From Bacteroidota bacterium (GTDB lineage: Bacteria; Bacteroidota; Bacteroidia; Bacteroidales; Dysgonomonadaceae): 38,480 nt of DNA. Location: assembly GCA_023418255.1 (NCBI GenBank), contig JAEZZZ010000084.1, positions 1-38,480 of the forward strand, read 5' to 3'. The first letter of the stretch is position 1. Every line of letters starts with the position of its first letter. A program made the translations under genes and the position numbers. The notes below the pieces were generated by a model. That model was not told where the DNA came from, did not search any database, and worked only from the letters and a program-made list of their open reading frames with translations. Below are positions 8,591 through 17,240 of this stretch, piece after piece.

Positions 8591-9943
8591 ATGAATAAAG
8601 GAAAGAAACGCATTTTTTTGTTGACTACTTTCATTATAATGGCTGCAATGGCTTTTTCACAACAAGTAGGCTCAAACTCACCCTATGGAAGATATGGTTA
8701 TGGCGTATTGTCGCATCCAGCAATCGGATCTTCCGAGTCAATGGGAGGCATTAGTTACGGATTGCGACGAAGCGAACACGTCAATCCCGGTAATCCGGCA
8801 TCTTATTCAAAACTCGATTCGCTGACTTTTGTATTTGACATGGGAGTTTCGTTCCACTACGCAAAATTTAGTGACAATATAAACAATCAGGAGTTTTATA
8901 ACGGGAATTTAGATTATTTAGCAATGCAATTTCCCATTTATAAGAAAATTGTCGCAAGTATGGGTTTATTGCCATATTCCAAAGTGGGATACAACTTTGG
9001 ACAGACACGCTATTTGTCTGATATCGTTTATCAGGAATCCTATCGTGCATCGGGAGGATTAAATCGCCTTTATGGTGGCGTTTCGTATGAAATTAGTAAA
9101 AACATTGCCATTGGAGCCAATCTCTCTTTTCTTTTTGGAAACTATACATATAGCAATGTGGTTAATCCACTTACTTCATCGAATTCGCGTGTAGCGGAAA
9201 AGAAAAACGCTTTTAAAGTGAGAGCATTGAAATATGATTTTGGAACACAAGTTACCTATCCAATTGACAAAAGGCGTTCACTAACCATTGGGGCAGTCTA
9301 TTCACCACAAGTAAAGACGGAATCAACCGTTTATCATACACAAATGATGTATCAAACGGATCCGTATTACAATCCGCAACATAATCCACAACAAGGATTG
9401 GTGCAAGTTTTACGGAACGATACGCTTGCAGGCGAACAGTTTCAACTTCCCCACTCTTTTGGACTAGGAGCATCATATACTGAGGGAAACTTGTTGGTGG
9501 GAATAGATGCAACATATCAACTTTGGAAAAATCTAGATTATCCCGCAGTGATTGACGGCATGTCAAAAGACGAACGATTCAATAATCAGTATCGCGTGAA
9601 TGCCGGAATGGAGTATGTCATAGATCCGATGAGCACCTCTTTTTGGCAACGGATACGTTTCCGTGGAGGTTTGTCGTTTGGCAACTCATATACTAACATG
9701 AATGTCTTTGACACAAAATCAAACAAGACTGTCGGTATTGGAAGTTTCAAAGAGTATGGTGCGTATGCCGGTTTTGGCTTTCCATTCAAAGATGTGTATG
9801 CAAAGCAATCGATGGTCAATATCAGTTTTTCTTATACTCGTCAACAGCCTGACAAACGCAATATGATACAACAAGACATGTTTAAAGTATCGGTTGGCAT
9901 GAATATCAATGAGTTATGGTTCAGGAAATTCCGTTTTAACTAG
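8591..9943 (+). CDS. Outer-membrane beta-barrel protein, FadL-like architecture
   Basis: From the ATG at 8591 the protein has 450 residues. The frame is open from 8498, but the signal peptide (KRIFLLTTFIIMAAMAFS) begins only after 8591, so I take this start. The mature N-terminus has GSNSPYGRYGYG and a segment ending NPGNPASYSKLDSLTF, with the NPASY motif seen in FadL-like and related Bacteroidota outer-membrane proteins. Repeated amphipathic strands fill the rest, including short turns such as MSTSFWQRIRFRGG. No ligand can be assigned. It opens a cluster with a TPR-type protein, LptC and a CNNM/CBS protein, which suggests a role in envelope maintenance. Confidence 0.75.
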   Translation: MNKGKKRIFLLTTFIIMAAMAFSQQVGSNSPYGRYGYGVLSHPAIGSSESMGGISYGLRRSEHVNPGNPASYSKLDSLTFVFDMGVSFHYAKFSDNINNQEFYNGNLDYLAMQFPIYKKIVASMGLLPYSKVGYNFGQTRYLSDIVYQESYRASGGLNRLYGGVSYEISKNIAIGANLSFLFGNYTYSNVVNPLTSSNSRVAEKKNAFKVRALKYDFGTQVTYPIDKRRSLTIGAVYSPQVKTESTVYHTQMMYQTDPYYNPQHNPQQGLVQVLRNDTLAGEQFQLPHSFGLGASYTEGNLLVGIDATYQLWKNLDYPAVIDGMSKDERFNNQYRVNAGMEYVIDPMSTSFWQRIRFRGGLSFGNSYTNMNVFDTKSNKTVGIGSFKEYGAYAGFGFPFKDVYAKQSMVNISFSYTRQQPDKRNMIQQDMFKVSVGMNINELWFRKFRFN

Positions 9944-10061
9944 TTAAAAACACATCCATTGCCAACCAGTCAGAAATGAAGCCATTAAACTTTTATTACA
10001 AATGAATGTCATACAAACAAGTAGAACCAATAGCAAGAATAACATTAAAACATCAATCAAT

Positions 10062-11423
10062 ATGAAAAGAGTAGTATTATTTGGATTCCTAGCCTTAATG
10101 GCATTTGTAGGTGCAAACGCTCAAGAAAAGAGTTATGACCCTGTAAAAGCACCTTGGGGACATGGGAAGGACAGCATTCAATGTCGCGAAAACCTAAGTC
10201 TTATGTCAAGCTCGGCCGCTGCTAATAACTATAAGGACGCATTAGCTCCTTGGAAAGAAGTATATAAAAAATGCCCCGCGTGTAGCAGAAATATCTATAT
10301 CTACGGACCACGCATATTTAAAGATATTTTTGCACGTGAAAAAGACCCAAAAAAGAAACAGGAGGCATTAAATAAAGTGATGGAAATACACGATACTCGT
10401 CTGAAATACTTCCCTAACACGCCAAAAACAACCATCCTGATCTATAAAGCTTATGACTACATGGAAATGATGGCAGAAAATACAGACTATTCCAAAGTAT
10501 ATGAATGGTTGGGTGAAGCTGTGAGAGAGAAAAAAGCTAAACTTGAACCTCGTGATGCCTATTCTTATTATATGATTGCATCATTAAGTCAGTTGAGAAA
10601 AGACGCTTCTAAAAAAGAGCAGTATTTGAATGATTTCTTTACCGTTTCAGGATATATCGATCAAGCAATTTCTGATGCAAATGCTGCAAACGACAAAGAA
10701 ACTTCAGACTATTTAGAATTGGTCAAACAAGGGATTGTAAAAGGCTTTGTAGATAGTGGCGTGGGCGACTGCAAAACTCTGACAGACTTTTACGGTGGTC
10801 GAATGGCTGAAAACAAAGACAATAAAGCATTCTTAAACGATGTAGTAGCTGCTCTTGCCGCTGTGGGCTGTACCGAATCCGATTTATATTTTACTGCTGC
10901 CGAGAACCTCTATCGTTTAGAGCCCTCTGCCAATGCAGCTCTGGGATTGGCTGGAAGGAGTTTGAAGTCAGACAATTATGATGCAGCCATTAAATATTAT
11001 CAAGAAGCCGCTGATTTAGAAACCGATAAATCAAAATCATCTAACCACTTGATGCAGCTTGCTCGCATATTTGCAAACAAGAATTCATATGCCAAAGCGA
11101 GACAAACGGCGTATGACGCTTTGAAATATAATCCCAACAATGGCGAAGCCTATATCCTTATTGGACAGCTGTATGCTGCATCAGCACAAACTATTTTTTC
11201 CGAAACAGCAAAACGAGGTTTGGTGTTCTGCGCAGCCGTAGATAAGCTTATAAAAGCTAAATCAGTGGATCCTAATGTAGCCGGTGAAGCCAATCGCCTG
11301 ATAAACCAATATTCATCATACTATATGGATACTGAAAATGCCTTTATGATGGGTATAAAAGCAGGGGAAAGTGTATTCATTCCCGGTTGGATTGGCGAGA
11401 CGACAACTGTGCGGCTGAAATAA
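10062..11423 (+). CDS. Secreted tetratricopeptide-repeat protein
   Basis: A 453-residue protein starting at the ATG at 10062, where a clear signal peptide begins (MKRVVLFGFLALMAFVGANA, cleaved before QE). An upstream in-frame ATG at 10002 would add 20 hydrophilic residues before the signal and is less likely. TPR-like helical pairs are clearest between about residues 270 and 400 (AALGLAGRSLKSDNYDAAIKYY and the following NPNNGEAYILIGQLYAAS region). The N-terminal part contains a CPAC motif near residue 65. It probably acts in the periplasm as a scaffold. The lptC gene starts 11 bp later, so the two are cotranscribed. Confidence 0.8.
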   Translation: MKRVVLFGFLALMAFVGANAQEKSYDPVKAPWGHGKDSIQCRENLSLMSSSAAANNYKDALAPWKEVYKKCPACSRNIYIYGPRIFKDIFAREKDPKKKQEALNKVMEIHDTRLKYFPNTPKTTILIYKAYDYMEMMAENTDYSKVYEWLGEAVREKKAKLEPRDAYSYYMIASLSQLRKDASKKEQYLNDFFTVSGYIDQAISDANAANDKETSDYLELVKQGIVKGFVDSGVGDCKTLTDFYGGRMAENKDNKAFLNDVVAALAAVGCTESDLYFTAAENLYRLEPSANAALGLAGRSLKSDNYDAAIKYYQEAADLETDKSKSSNHLMQLARIFANKNSYAKARQTAYDALKYNPNNGEAYILIGQLYAASAQTIFSETAKRGLVFCAAVDKLIKAKSVDPNVAGEANRLINQYSSYYMDTENAFMMGIKAGESVFIPGWIGETTTVRLK

Positions 11424-11434
11424 CCCTTCTCTAA

Positions 11435-12154
11435 ATGAAAGAGAAAAACAGAAAAGCCAAAAATAAAATATATGGAAGAAGCATAATAATCATTTTTATA
11501 GTGGTTATTATGCTTCTTCTTGGCATTTCATGCAAGAAAAATAAAAATAAGATTCTACATTTTGAGTATGACCCCGAAACAATGCCTACCATGATTACAA
11601 AAGATGTGATAACACTTATATCCGATTCGGGAATCACGCGCTACAAACTAAAAGCTGATTTATGGAAAGTGTATGATAGAGCTAAAGAACCCTATTGGTT
11701 TTTTCCGAAAGGAATCTATTTAGAGCGTTTTGATAAAGAATTTAGCATAGAAGCCACGGTAAAAGCCGATACGGCATGGAGCTATCGAGACAAAAACTTG
11801 TGGCAATTAAAGGGGAATGTAGAAGTCGAAAATATTGAAGGAGACCATTTTGCGAGTGAAGAACTCTTTTGGGATGAAAAAAATGATCGCGTCTATTCTA
11901 ATAAATATATTGAAATTAAAACAGCTGATGCCGAATCGAAAGGATACGGTTTTGAATCTAACCAGAAGATGACCGAGTATCGAATATTCAGACCCCACGA
12001 TGGCCGTATTCCATTTAGCGAAGGATTTAATCCCACCGATTCTATTTCAGCCACAGCAGTCGAAGATTCAACCAAGGCAAATATCAAAAGAAAGTCTTCT
12101 GTAACGAAAGATACGCTTGAATATTCAACAATGAAACCCATACAAGGTCGATGA
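11435..12154 (+). CDS. lptC: LPS export protein LptC
   Basis: LptC links the inner-membrane LptBFG ATPase to the periplasmic LptA bridge that carries lipopolysaccharide to the outer membrane. The 239-residue protein has an N-terminal hydrophobic segment (about residues 12-32) ending LLGISC, which could be a lipobox or a membrane anchor. A DUF1239/LptC-type beta-jellyroll follows, with typical elements such as LISDSGITRYKLKAD, WFFPKGIYLERFD and ENIEGDHFASEELFWDE. It is longer than E. coli LptC (191 residues), with a polar C-terminal tail. It overlaps the next gene by ATGA. Confidence 0.85.
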   Translation: MKEKNRKAKNKIYGRSIIIIFIVVIMLLLGISCKKNKNKILHFEYDPETMPTMITKDVITLISDSGITRYKLKADLWKVYDRAKEPYWFFPKGIYLERFDKEFSIEATVKADTAWSYRDKNLWQLKGNVEVENIEGDHFASEELFWDEKNDRVYSNKYIEIKTADAESKGYGFESNQKMTEYRIFRPHDGRIPFSEGFNPTDSISATAVEDSTKANIKRKSSVTKDTLEYSTMKPIQGR

Positions 12155-13443
12155 CAATAAGTAGTTCATATCTCGTTTGGTGGATTGTATTTTTAATCCT
12201 ATCTGCATTTTTTTCAGGGATGGAAGTTGCTTTTGTCGCGGCTGATAAGTTTCGTTATGCCCTGGAGAAGAAGTCAAAAGGAGTTTTTAATTCCATTCTA
12301 AATACAATATATGGCAATCCGCGACAGTTTCTGGGAACCATGACTGCCGGCAATATTATCGTGTTGGTGTTTTTTGTTCATTTTTCTTTGCTTATTGGAC
12401 AAGTGATTATCCAAGATCACATAGCCCCCGATGGTTTTTTTGCATTTCTGCTAATTGTTTTGGGGGCAACATTCATTGTACTGCTCACCGATGAATTTTT
12501 ACCACGGGCAATATTTAGACGCAATCCTAATTTCTGGGTAAAGATACTTGTTATTCCAGCTTTTGTATCTTATATATTACTTTATCCGTTTGTGAAATTT
12601 TGCTTCGTGGTTTCTTGGTTAGTATTGAATCTGTTTGGAATTAAAATAAGCCTTGCCGATGACAATCTATTGAAACGTGTTGATTTAGACTTTTATGTGA
12701 AACAGGGCTTAGAAGATATACCACAAAAGACTGAAGTCGATCCCGAAGTGCGTATTTTTCGCAATGCCTTGGATTTTTCTTCCATGAAGTTACGCGATTG
12801 TATGGTTCCTCGAACCGACATTGTTGCTGTGAGCGACGATACCGATATTGAGACTCTGAAACAGAAGTTTGTTGAAACGGGTATCTCACGTATTTTGGTC
12901 TTTCACAAAAGCATTGATAACATTATTGGTTACATACACATGTGGGAGATGTTCAATAATCCCACAGATTGGACAAAAAACGTGGCGTCCATCTCTTTTG
13001 TCCCAGAAAGCATGCAGGCCAACAAATTGATGAGTGACTTGATGCAGCAGCGTAAAAGTATAGCTGTGGTTATTGATGAGTTTGGGGGAACATCCGGAAT
13101 TGTGACGATGGAGGACTTGGTTGAAGAGATTTTTGGAGACATCGAAGATGAATACGATATGAAATCGCCCTTTATCAAGCAAGAGTCTAAAAATGAGTTT
13201 ATTCTCTCTGGACGTGTCGAAATTGACCATTTTAACGAACAATATGGTGCCGGAATTCCCGAATCAGATGAATATTCAACCATTGCCGGATATCTTCTGC
13301 ATTATACACAGCGCTTTCCTAAAACGTATGAAACCATTGTGATTGAGAATTACACATTCACCGTATTGAAGGTTACCTCTCGAAAAATCGAAGTGGTTAG
13401 GCTGCATATATCTTCCGATGCAACTCAAGGCCATACTTTTTGA
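12151..13443 (+). CDS. CNNM/CBS-domain membrane protein (hemolysin, CorC/HlyC type)
   Basis: A 430-residue inner-membrane protein. The first 190 residues form the DUF21/CNNM transmembrane domain with about four helices, including the FSGMEVAFVAADK motif. Two CBS domains follow (about residues 213-335), with MVPRTDI and the loop VVIDEFGGTSGIVTMEDLVEEIFGDI written here only by its ends (VVIDEFGG to VEEIFGDI). A C-terminal CorC_HlyC domain occupies about 345-430. Related proteins transport or regulate Mg2+ or other cations; the hemolysin name is historical. Translational coupling to lptC is conserved-looking. An IS1380-like element starts 144 bp downstream. Confidence 0.9.
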   Translation: MTISSSYLVWWIVFLILSAFFSGMEVAFVAADKFRYALEKKSKGVFNSILNTIYGNPRQFLGTMTAGNIIVLVFFVHFSLLIGQVIIQDHIAPDGFFAFLLIVLGATFIVLLTDEFLPRAIFRRNPNFWVKILVIPAFVSYILLYPFVKFCFVVSWLVLNLFGIKISLADDNLLKRVDLDFYVKQGLEDIPQKTEVDPEVRIFRNALDFSSMKLRDCMVPRTDIVAVSDDTDIETLKQKFVETGISRILVFHKSIDNIIGYIHMWEMFNNPTDWTKNVASISFVPESMQANKLMSDLMQQRKSIAVVIDEFGGTSGIVTMEDLVEEIFGDIEDEYDMKSPFIKQESKNEFILSGRVEIDHFNEQYGAGIPESDEYSTIAGYLLHYTQRFPKTYETIVIENYTFTVLKVTSRKIEVVRLHISSDATQGHTF

Positions 13444-13586
13444 TATTTCACTCTTAATCAATCCTTTTTTTGATAACACTTCCGGACTTTAATATTTCGA
13501 GTTCGAACTATAGGAGCGGAATGTCGCTATCAAACTCCAATCTTTTAGGAAATACAACTCATACTACTCCCTCTTTCGATTTTGTA

Positions 13587-13603
13587 AAACCTAAAAATCT
13601 CAT
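13587..13603 (+). repeat. Left terminal inverted repeat of the IS1380-like element
   Basis: The 17 bases are an exact reverse complement of 15094-15110. The match stops abruptly on both sides of the repeat. Confidence 0.8.
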
Positions 13604-13672
13604 AAAGTTGCTCATGTCAGATAAAAAACTTATATTTAAAGCGTTAATCAATCAACAACACTCACCTAACAC

Positions 13673-14867
13673 ATGCAAGACAAAGATACAAAAACAATCT
13701 CATTTCCTGTTAATTCAGTAAGGAAAGCGTTCAGTCCAGAACAATTAACATCCTATTCAGGATTAAGCGTAATCACCGATTTTATCAAACACAGCGGTGT
13801 TTATGAACAGTTTTATAAACTGTTCGCAACTAGGCGACACAGTGCAAGCCGTTTTAGCACGGTGCAAATACTATCCGGTATTCTTTTAGCCTCGTTTTGC
13901 GGTGTTTATCGATTAAGCCCTATTGCCAACTTCACTTTTGATGCTTTAGGTGACAGATTGCTCAATCTGCCTAAAACATTGATAAAAACACCGATTCGTC
14001 GTCATTTGGCCAATTTAGGCGAAAGAGGCATCCGCGTGTTAGATGTTTTTGTGTTGAGTTTTACAGCTTCTCAAGTTGCATATTGAGGTTTGTCGCGTAT
14101 CACACTCGATTGCGATTCAGGCGTTTTTCCGGCTTACGGTAATCAACAGGGAGCGGAAGTGGGCTATAATCCGCATAAAAAAGGAGCAAAAAGCTATCAT
14201 CCGCTTTTGTGTTTTATTTCGAAAATGAAACTGCTTCTTAACAGTTGGCTCAGACCGGGTTCTGCATATACCTCAAACGGTATTTGCGAGTTTATGAAGG
14301 AGATTTGGCTGCGCTTCCCAAAACGATAAAGCAAGTTTTTTTCAGAGCGGACTGCGTTTTTTCAACGGAGAACTGTTTGATTTGTTAGAGAATGGCAATC
14401 ATGAGTATTTAGTAAAGGTGAGAATGAAAAATCTCAAAAAAACACGCGTCGGAGAAATACAATTTATTCCCAAGTACCGATACTTTTATTATTGTTCCAA
14501 CCTGAAAGGTATGGACTCTGTCGGACTTCATACACTTTATGGAGTTCGTGCGGAAAGCGAGAATTGGATTGAGCAGACAAAGAACTCGCTTTGTGCCGGA
14601 CGAACTTTGACACAGGATTTTTTGGTAAACGATATTTTATGGCAATTATCGGCTTTCGCTTACATTTTGTCGGTCATTATGCGTTACCGCAGCGATTTTT
14701 GGGAATGGCATCAAGAACACACCACTTTGCGTGACCGGTTTATTTGTGTTTAAGGCAAGGTAGTAAAATCAGGCAGACTGGTTATTCTAAAAATGCCTAA
14801 AGAGTATTACCGAAAAACGAGATGGCGAGATTTTGAACAGCGAATAACGGCAGTAATGACCGCCTGA
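13673..14867 (+). pseudogene. IS1380-family transposase, disrupted
   Basis: About 398 codons can be followed, near the family length, but the frame is broken three times. An in-frame TGA at 14084-14086 ends the first piece. A frameshift at about 14285-14310 separates the second piece (to 14329) from the third. An in-frame TAA at 14751-14753 precedes the last 37 codons, which still read like the IS1380 C-terminus (ILKMPKEYYRKTRW). Family signatures remain: LDCDSG near the first catalytic Asp, YGNQQGAEVGYNPHKKG, YHPLL, then FFRADCVFF around the second Asp (the usual S-G replaced by C-V) and AESENWIEQTKN around the Glu. It cannot make active transposase. Confidence 0.88.
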
Positions 14868-15023
14868 TTGCTTGTTCATAAGTTTTTTCTTGATTTTTCG
14901 GTTGTAAGCAGATTATGACAAGGCATAACTTTGTCTAAACTTAGAAATTGATGTATAAATATGTCGCCGTAAAACCAAAAATGAATGTGTTGAAATAGAA
15001 AAACCAACACGTAGAACAAAAAA

Positions 15024-15061
15024 GCACGACATTTTTTGAAAAAATCGAAAAAATGCCGTGC
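15024..15061. repeat. Hairpin near the right end of the IS1380-like element
   Basis: GCACGACATTTTTT pairs with AAAAAATGCCGTGC (one mismatch) around a 10-base AT-rich spacer. It could be a transcription terminator or a fold that blocks read-in from outside the element. The rest of 14868-15093 is AT-rich and shows no gene. Confidence 0.5.
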
Positions 15062-15093
15062 GGAAAATTATTTTTTTGAAGTGAATTTTTCAA

Positions 15094-15110
15094 ATGAGAT
15101 TTTTAGGTTT
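15094..15110 (-). repeat. Right terminal inverted repeat of the IS1380-like element
   Basis: Exact reverse complement of 13587-13603. Confidence 0.8.
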
Positions 15111-15150
15111 CAGTAATTCTTTGAAATAAAAGGCTTGGGAAGCCAAAGTT

Positions 15151-15294
15151 TCATAACCGTATGCAAGCGAAGCGTAGCTTACGGCATAAATATGTGCCTA
15201 ACTCTTCAACCCGAAGTGCTTTGACATTAATAAAGTACTGCCTTTCAGGCGAGAAGATATTTTCTATTAGACAGCAATAATATTTTTTATTCAT
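15151..15294 (-). CDS. Small hypothetical ORF, 47 codons, repeat-like
   Basis: The minus strand is open from an ATG at 15292-15294 to a TGA at 15151-15153. It encodes a short cysteine-containing basic peptide (starts MNKKYYCCLI, contains FSPERQYFINVKALRVEELG and RKLRFACIRL). Beyond the TGA the same frame continues (NFGFPSLLFQRITET) to a TAA inside the IS repeat. The text feels familiar as a multicopy sequence of Bacteroidales genomes, but that is memory only. It may be a repeat rather than a protein. The rest of 15111-15404 holds an imperfect palindrome at about 15158-15185 and no other gene. Confidence 0.35.
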   Translation of the reverse strand: MNKKYYCCLIENIFSPERQYFINVKALRVEELGTYLCRKLRFACIRL

Positions 15295-15404
15295 TAAAGG
15301 TCGAACTTTAAAATTCAAACTTCTTTTCCCGCGCGCTAATTTATGGATTGGCTTTTCTTTTGCCTACTTCTCACCTATTCATGTTTTGGTTTTATAAAAG
15401 GGAG

Positions 15405-15992
15405 TCAATAGATATTTTTTGTTGGAATTACTATTCCATCTTCCAAGTCCAGCATGGCATTAATCAGAATAACTGCATCGTACGAGTGTAAATTCTCTTT
15501 TGTGATGCGTATCTCATGCAAAATTCCTTGTTGTATCAACCATTGTCTTTTGGTGCCATTGAGCAAATAGGTGTCAGGCGTAAAATAGGTGTCGCCACGT
15601 TTGCAGGCAACATTGCTATATGTGGTGTCAGTGATGCATCCATTTTGTGTGATGAGTACTTCGCTATATTCGCTCTTTAGTGAGCGCAATTGGTTGAGCA
15701 TATCTCTATCGGCATATTTAAACCGATAGCAAATGTGAGGTGCTTCTACCAACTTCAGCGAGTTTACGCGTTTGGAAATATAGGGCGTGAAGGTGATTTT
15801 GTTGATCTCTTCTTTATAAATGATGCTGCATTTTGTTTTTGTTGACGCTAAGTTTGTGGGCATCTTTCTGAGTATATCAGGGATTTTTGGAGGACGAAAT
15901 CCGAAATGAACTGCTGTTTTCTGTATACGCTGCCAATGTGCTTCTTGATTTTTCACAACATCGTTTTCGATGCAAAGTGTCTCTAAAAACAT
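15405..15992 (-). CDS. pabC: Class IV aminotransferase, probable aminodeoxychorismate lyase
   Basis: This PLP enzyme should release pyruvate from 4-amino-4-deoxychorismate to give p-aminobenzoate. The 195-residue chain is much shorter than E. coli PabC (269). The PLP lysine is in YRFKYADR near residue 92. The late motifs are intact: LITQNGCITDTTYSNVA and LLNGTKRQWLIQQG. The missing part is mainly N-terminal to the lysine. Such compact versions are usual next to pabB in Bacteroidota as I recall them, so this is probably not a truncation. It lies 12 bp after the stop of pabB, which supports the role over other class IV aminotransferases. Confidence 0.82.
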   Translation of the reverse strand: MFLETLCIENDVVKNQEAHWQRIQKTAVHFGFRPPKIPDILRKMPTNLASTKTKCSIIYKEEINKITFTPYISKRVNSLKLVEAPHICYRFKYADRDMLNQLRSLKSEYSEVLITQNGCITDTTYSNVACKRGDTYFTPDTYLLNGTKRQWLIQQGILHEIRITKENLHSYDAVILINAMLDLEDGIVIPTKNIY

Positions 15993-16004
15993 AGTCGGGG
16001 AAGA

Positions 16005-16994
16005 TTAAAACGGTAGATATACTTTTTGTATCGCTTCGTGATATTCGCTTTCGCACTCGCTATTTACGGTAATACCGCCACCGCTGTGGAAAAAGAGTTT
16101 TCCGTCCTCGCTCTCTTCAATATAACGAATCAAAACACCTGAATCCAAATTGTGTCCATCAAAATATCCCGCAATGCCGCTGTAATATCCACGTGATTCT
16201 TTCTCTGCATTACGTATAAGTTGGAGTGTTGCCCGTTTTGGCGCGCCCGAAATGGAGCCGGCAGGGAGCAGCTTCATCAGAAGCGTGCCGATGTTTTCTT
16301 CGTAGTTGTTTGGCAAAGTGCCCTCAATCTCAGAGCTTACTTGAAGAATAGTTCCTTTGTTGGTGCGAAGCGTATCGATGTATCGAAAGCGACGGACATT
16401 TACGTCGGTGGCTATTTGATTCAGATCGTTCCGAATTAGATCTACAATGGTGTAGTGTTCCGCTTTTTCTTTATAGTCGTTCAAGATGATTTGTTGGGCA
16501 TTGGCTATACTTCCGTCAATGGTTCCTTTCATCGGATAGGAGTAGATGCGGCCGTTTTTTATCTTCACAAAACCTTCCGGCGAGAAGCAAACAAAGTGCT
16601 TGGGAACACATATGCGATAGGGGGCATGGCTAAAATCGAAAATTTGTTTGAGCGTGAGCGGTGTTTTTATAGGTGTTTTTATGGTGAGGTTTGTCAGGAA
16701 AGAATTGCCATGCAGCAATCCCTCTTTTACTGTGTGAAAGCGTTTGCGATATGTCTCCGCCGATTCGGGAAAAGCGTCAAGTATGGATGCCGGTTGCTTA
16801 CAATTGCTTCGCCTCTCGTTATCGCTCACCGCGTTGGATATTCCATTGATATCGAATATTATTTGTTGCTGTTGCAACGGGTCTTCGATAAAAAAACCTT
16901 CGGTGAGTTCAAAGTTGAATGCAAACAAAAATGGCCTGTTTGCCTTTCCTGCTTTGTTCATTCTACGTACAATTTCTTCGCAGTTGCTAAACAT
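16005..16994 (-). CDS. pabB: Aminodeoxychorismate synthase component I
   Basis: PabB aminates chorismate using ammonia from PabA. From the ATG at 16994 (MFSNCEEIV) the protein has 329 residues, shorter than E. coli PabB (453), as it lacks most of the N-terminal subdomain. The chorismate-binding domain has YPMKGTIDG near residue 155, whose Lys marks PabB rather than TrpE (which has Ala). It also has IVDLIRNDLNQIA and SISGAPKRATLQLIR near 248. An ATG at 17030 is possible, but the minus-strand box TATATTTG lies within those first codons, so I prefer 16994. The pabA gene is divergent and pabC follows. Confidence 0.9.
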   Translation of the reverse strand: MFSNCEEIVRRMNKAGKANRPFLFAFNFELTEGFFIEDPLQQQQIIFDINGISNAVSDNERRSNCKQPASILDAFPESAETYRKRFHTVKEGLLHGNSFLTNLTIKTPIKTPLTLKQIFDFSHAPYRICVPKHFVCFSPEGFVKIKNGRIYSYPMKGTIDGSIANAQQIILNDYKEKAEHYTIVDLIRNDLNQIATDVNVRRFRYIDTLRTNKGTILQVSSEIEGTLPNNYEENIGTLLMKLLPAGSISGAPKRATLQLIRNAEKESRGYYSGIAGYFDGHNLDSGVLIRYIEESEDGKLFFHSGGGITVNSECESEYHEAIQKVYLPF

Positions 16995-17019
16995 GAATAA
17001 GTGTTTATGTGGTTGCGGA

Positions 17020-17027
17020 CAAATATA
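17020..17027 (-). promoter_or_regulatory. -7 promoter box for pabB-pabC (TATATTTG)
   Basis: The minus strand matches TAnnTTTG, 26 bp upstream of the ATG at 16994. A -33 box is not obvious. Its position inside the longer reading frame decides the start of pabB. Between here and 17197 I see nothing else of note. Confidence 0.45.
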
Positions 17028-17197
17028 CATGATTTTTCTTTAAAAAAAACACAGACTTATAAAAAACTTCTGGAATTGAATCGGACGGTTTTTAGCAATT
17101 AATAGCTCTAGCCTTTGGTACTATTTTCCGATCCGAATCGAGAATTGGCCCTTCGAACTTTTTTACGTTCCTAAATTTCATAGATTTATGGCATGCC

Positions 17198-17232
17198 TTT
17201 GTTTATGTTATTACTTTTTTTCTTTACTTTTG
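17198..17232 (+). promoter_or_regulatory. Promoter of pabA
   Basis: TTTG at 17198-17201 and TACTTTTG at 17225-17232 match the -33 and -7 boxes with a 23-bp spacer. Transcription would begin about 3-5 bp before the ATG at 17241, giving an almost leaderless mRNA and excluding the upstream in-frame start at 17193. Confidence 0.45.
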
Positions 17233-17240
17233 TACTCAGA

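Larger units (their letters stand above)
13587..15110 (+). mobile_element. Decayed IS1380-like insertion sequence
   Basis: A 1524-bp element bounded by perfect 17-bp inverted repeats, AAACCTAAAAATCTCAT at 13587-13603 and its reverse complement at 15094-15110. It encloses a disrupted IS1380-type transposase gene (13673-14867). The flanks at either end show no clear target-site duplication, so the insertion is old, the exact ends differ from the repeat ends, or the copy is recombinant. IS1380 elements usually duplicate 4-5 bp. A second copy of a similar left end appears at the right edge of the window. Confidence 0.75.

Noticed and set aside
13495..13512. Palindrome AGTTCGAACT reminiscent of a tRNA T-loop
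   Set aside because: No acceptor stem, anticodon arm or CCA end can be folded around it.
13470..13721. 83-codon plus-strand ORF running into the IS1380-like element
   Set aside because: It crosses the left inverted repeat, overlaps the transposase start in another frame, and its translation shows no family-like feature.
15158..15185. Imperfect palindrome near the IS right end as a possible attachment site
   Set aside because: The stem has several mismatches and lies inside the small ORF; no integrase or partner repeat is in the window.
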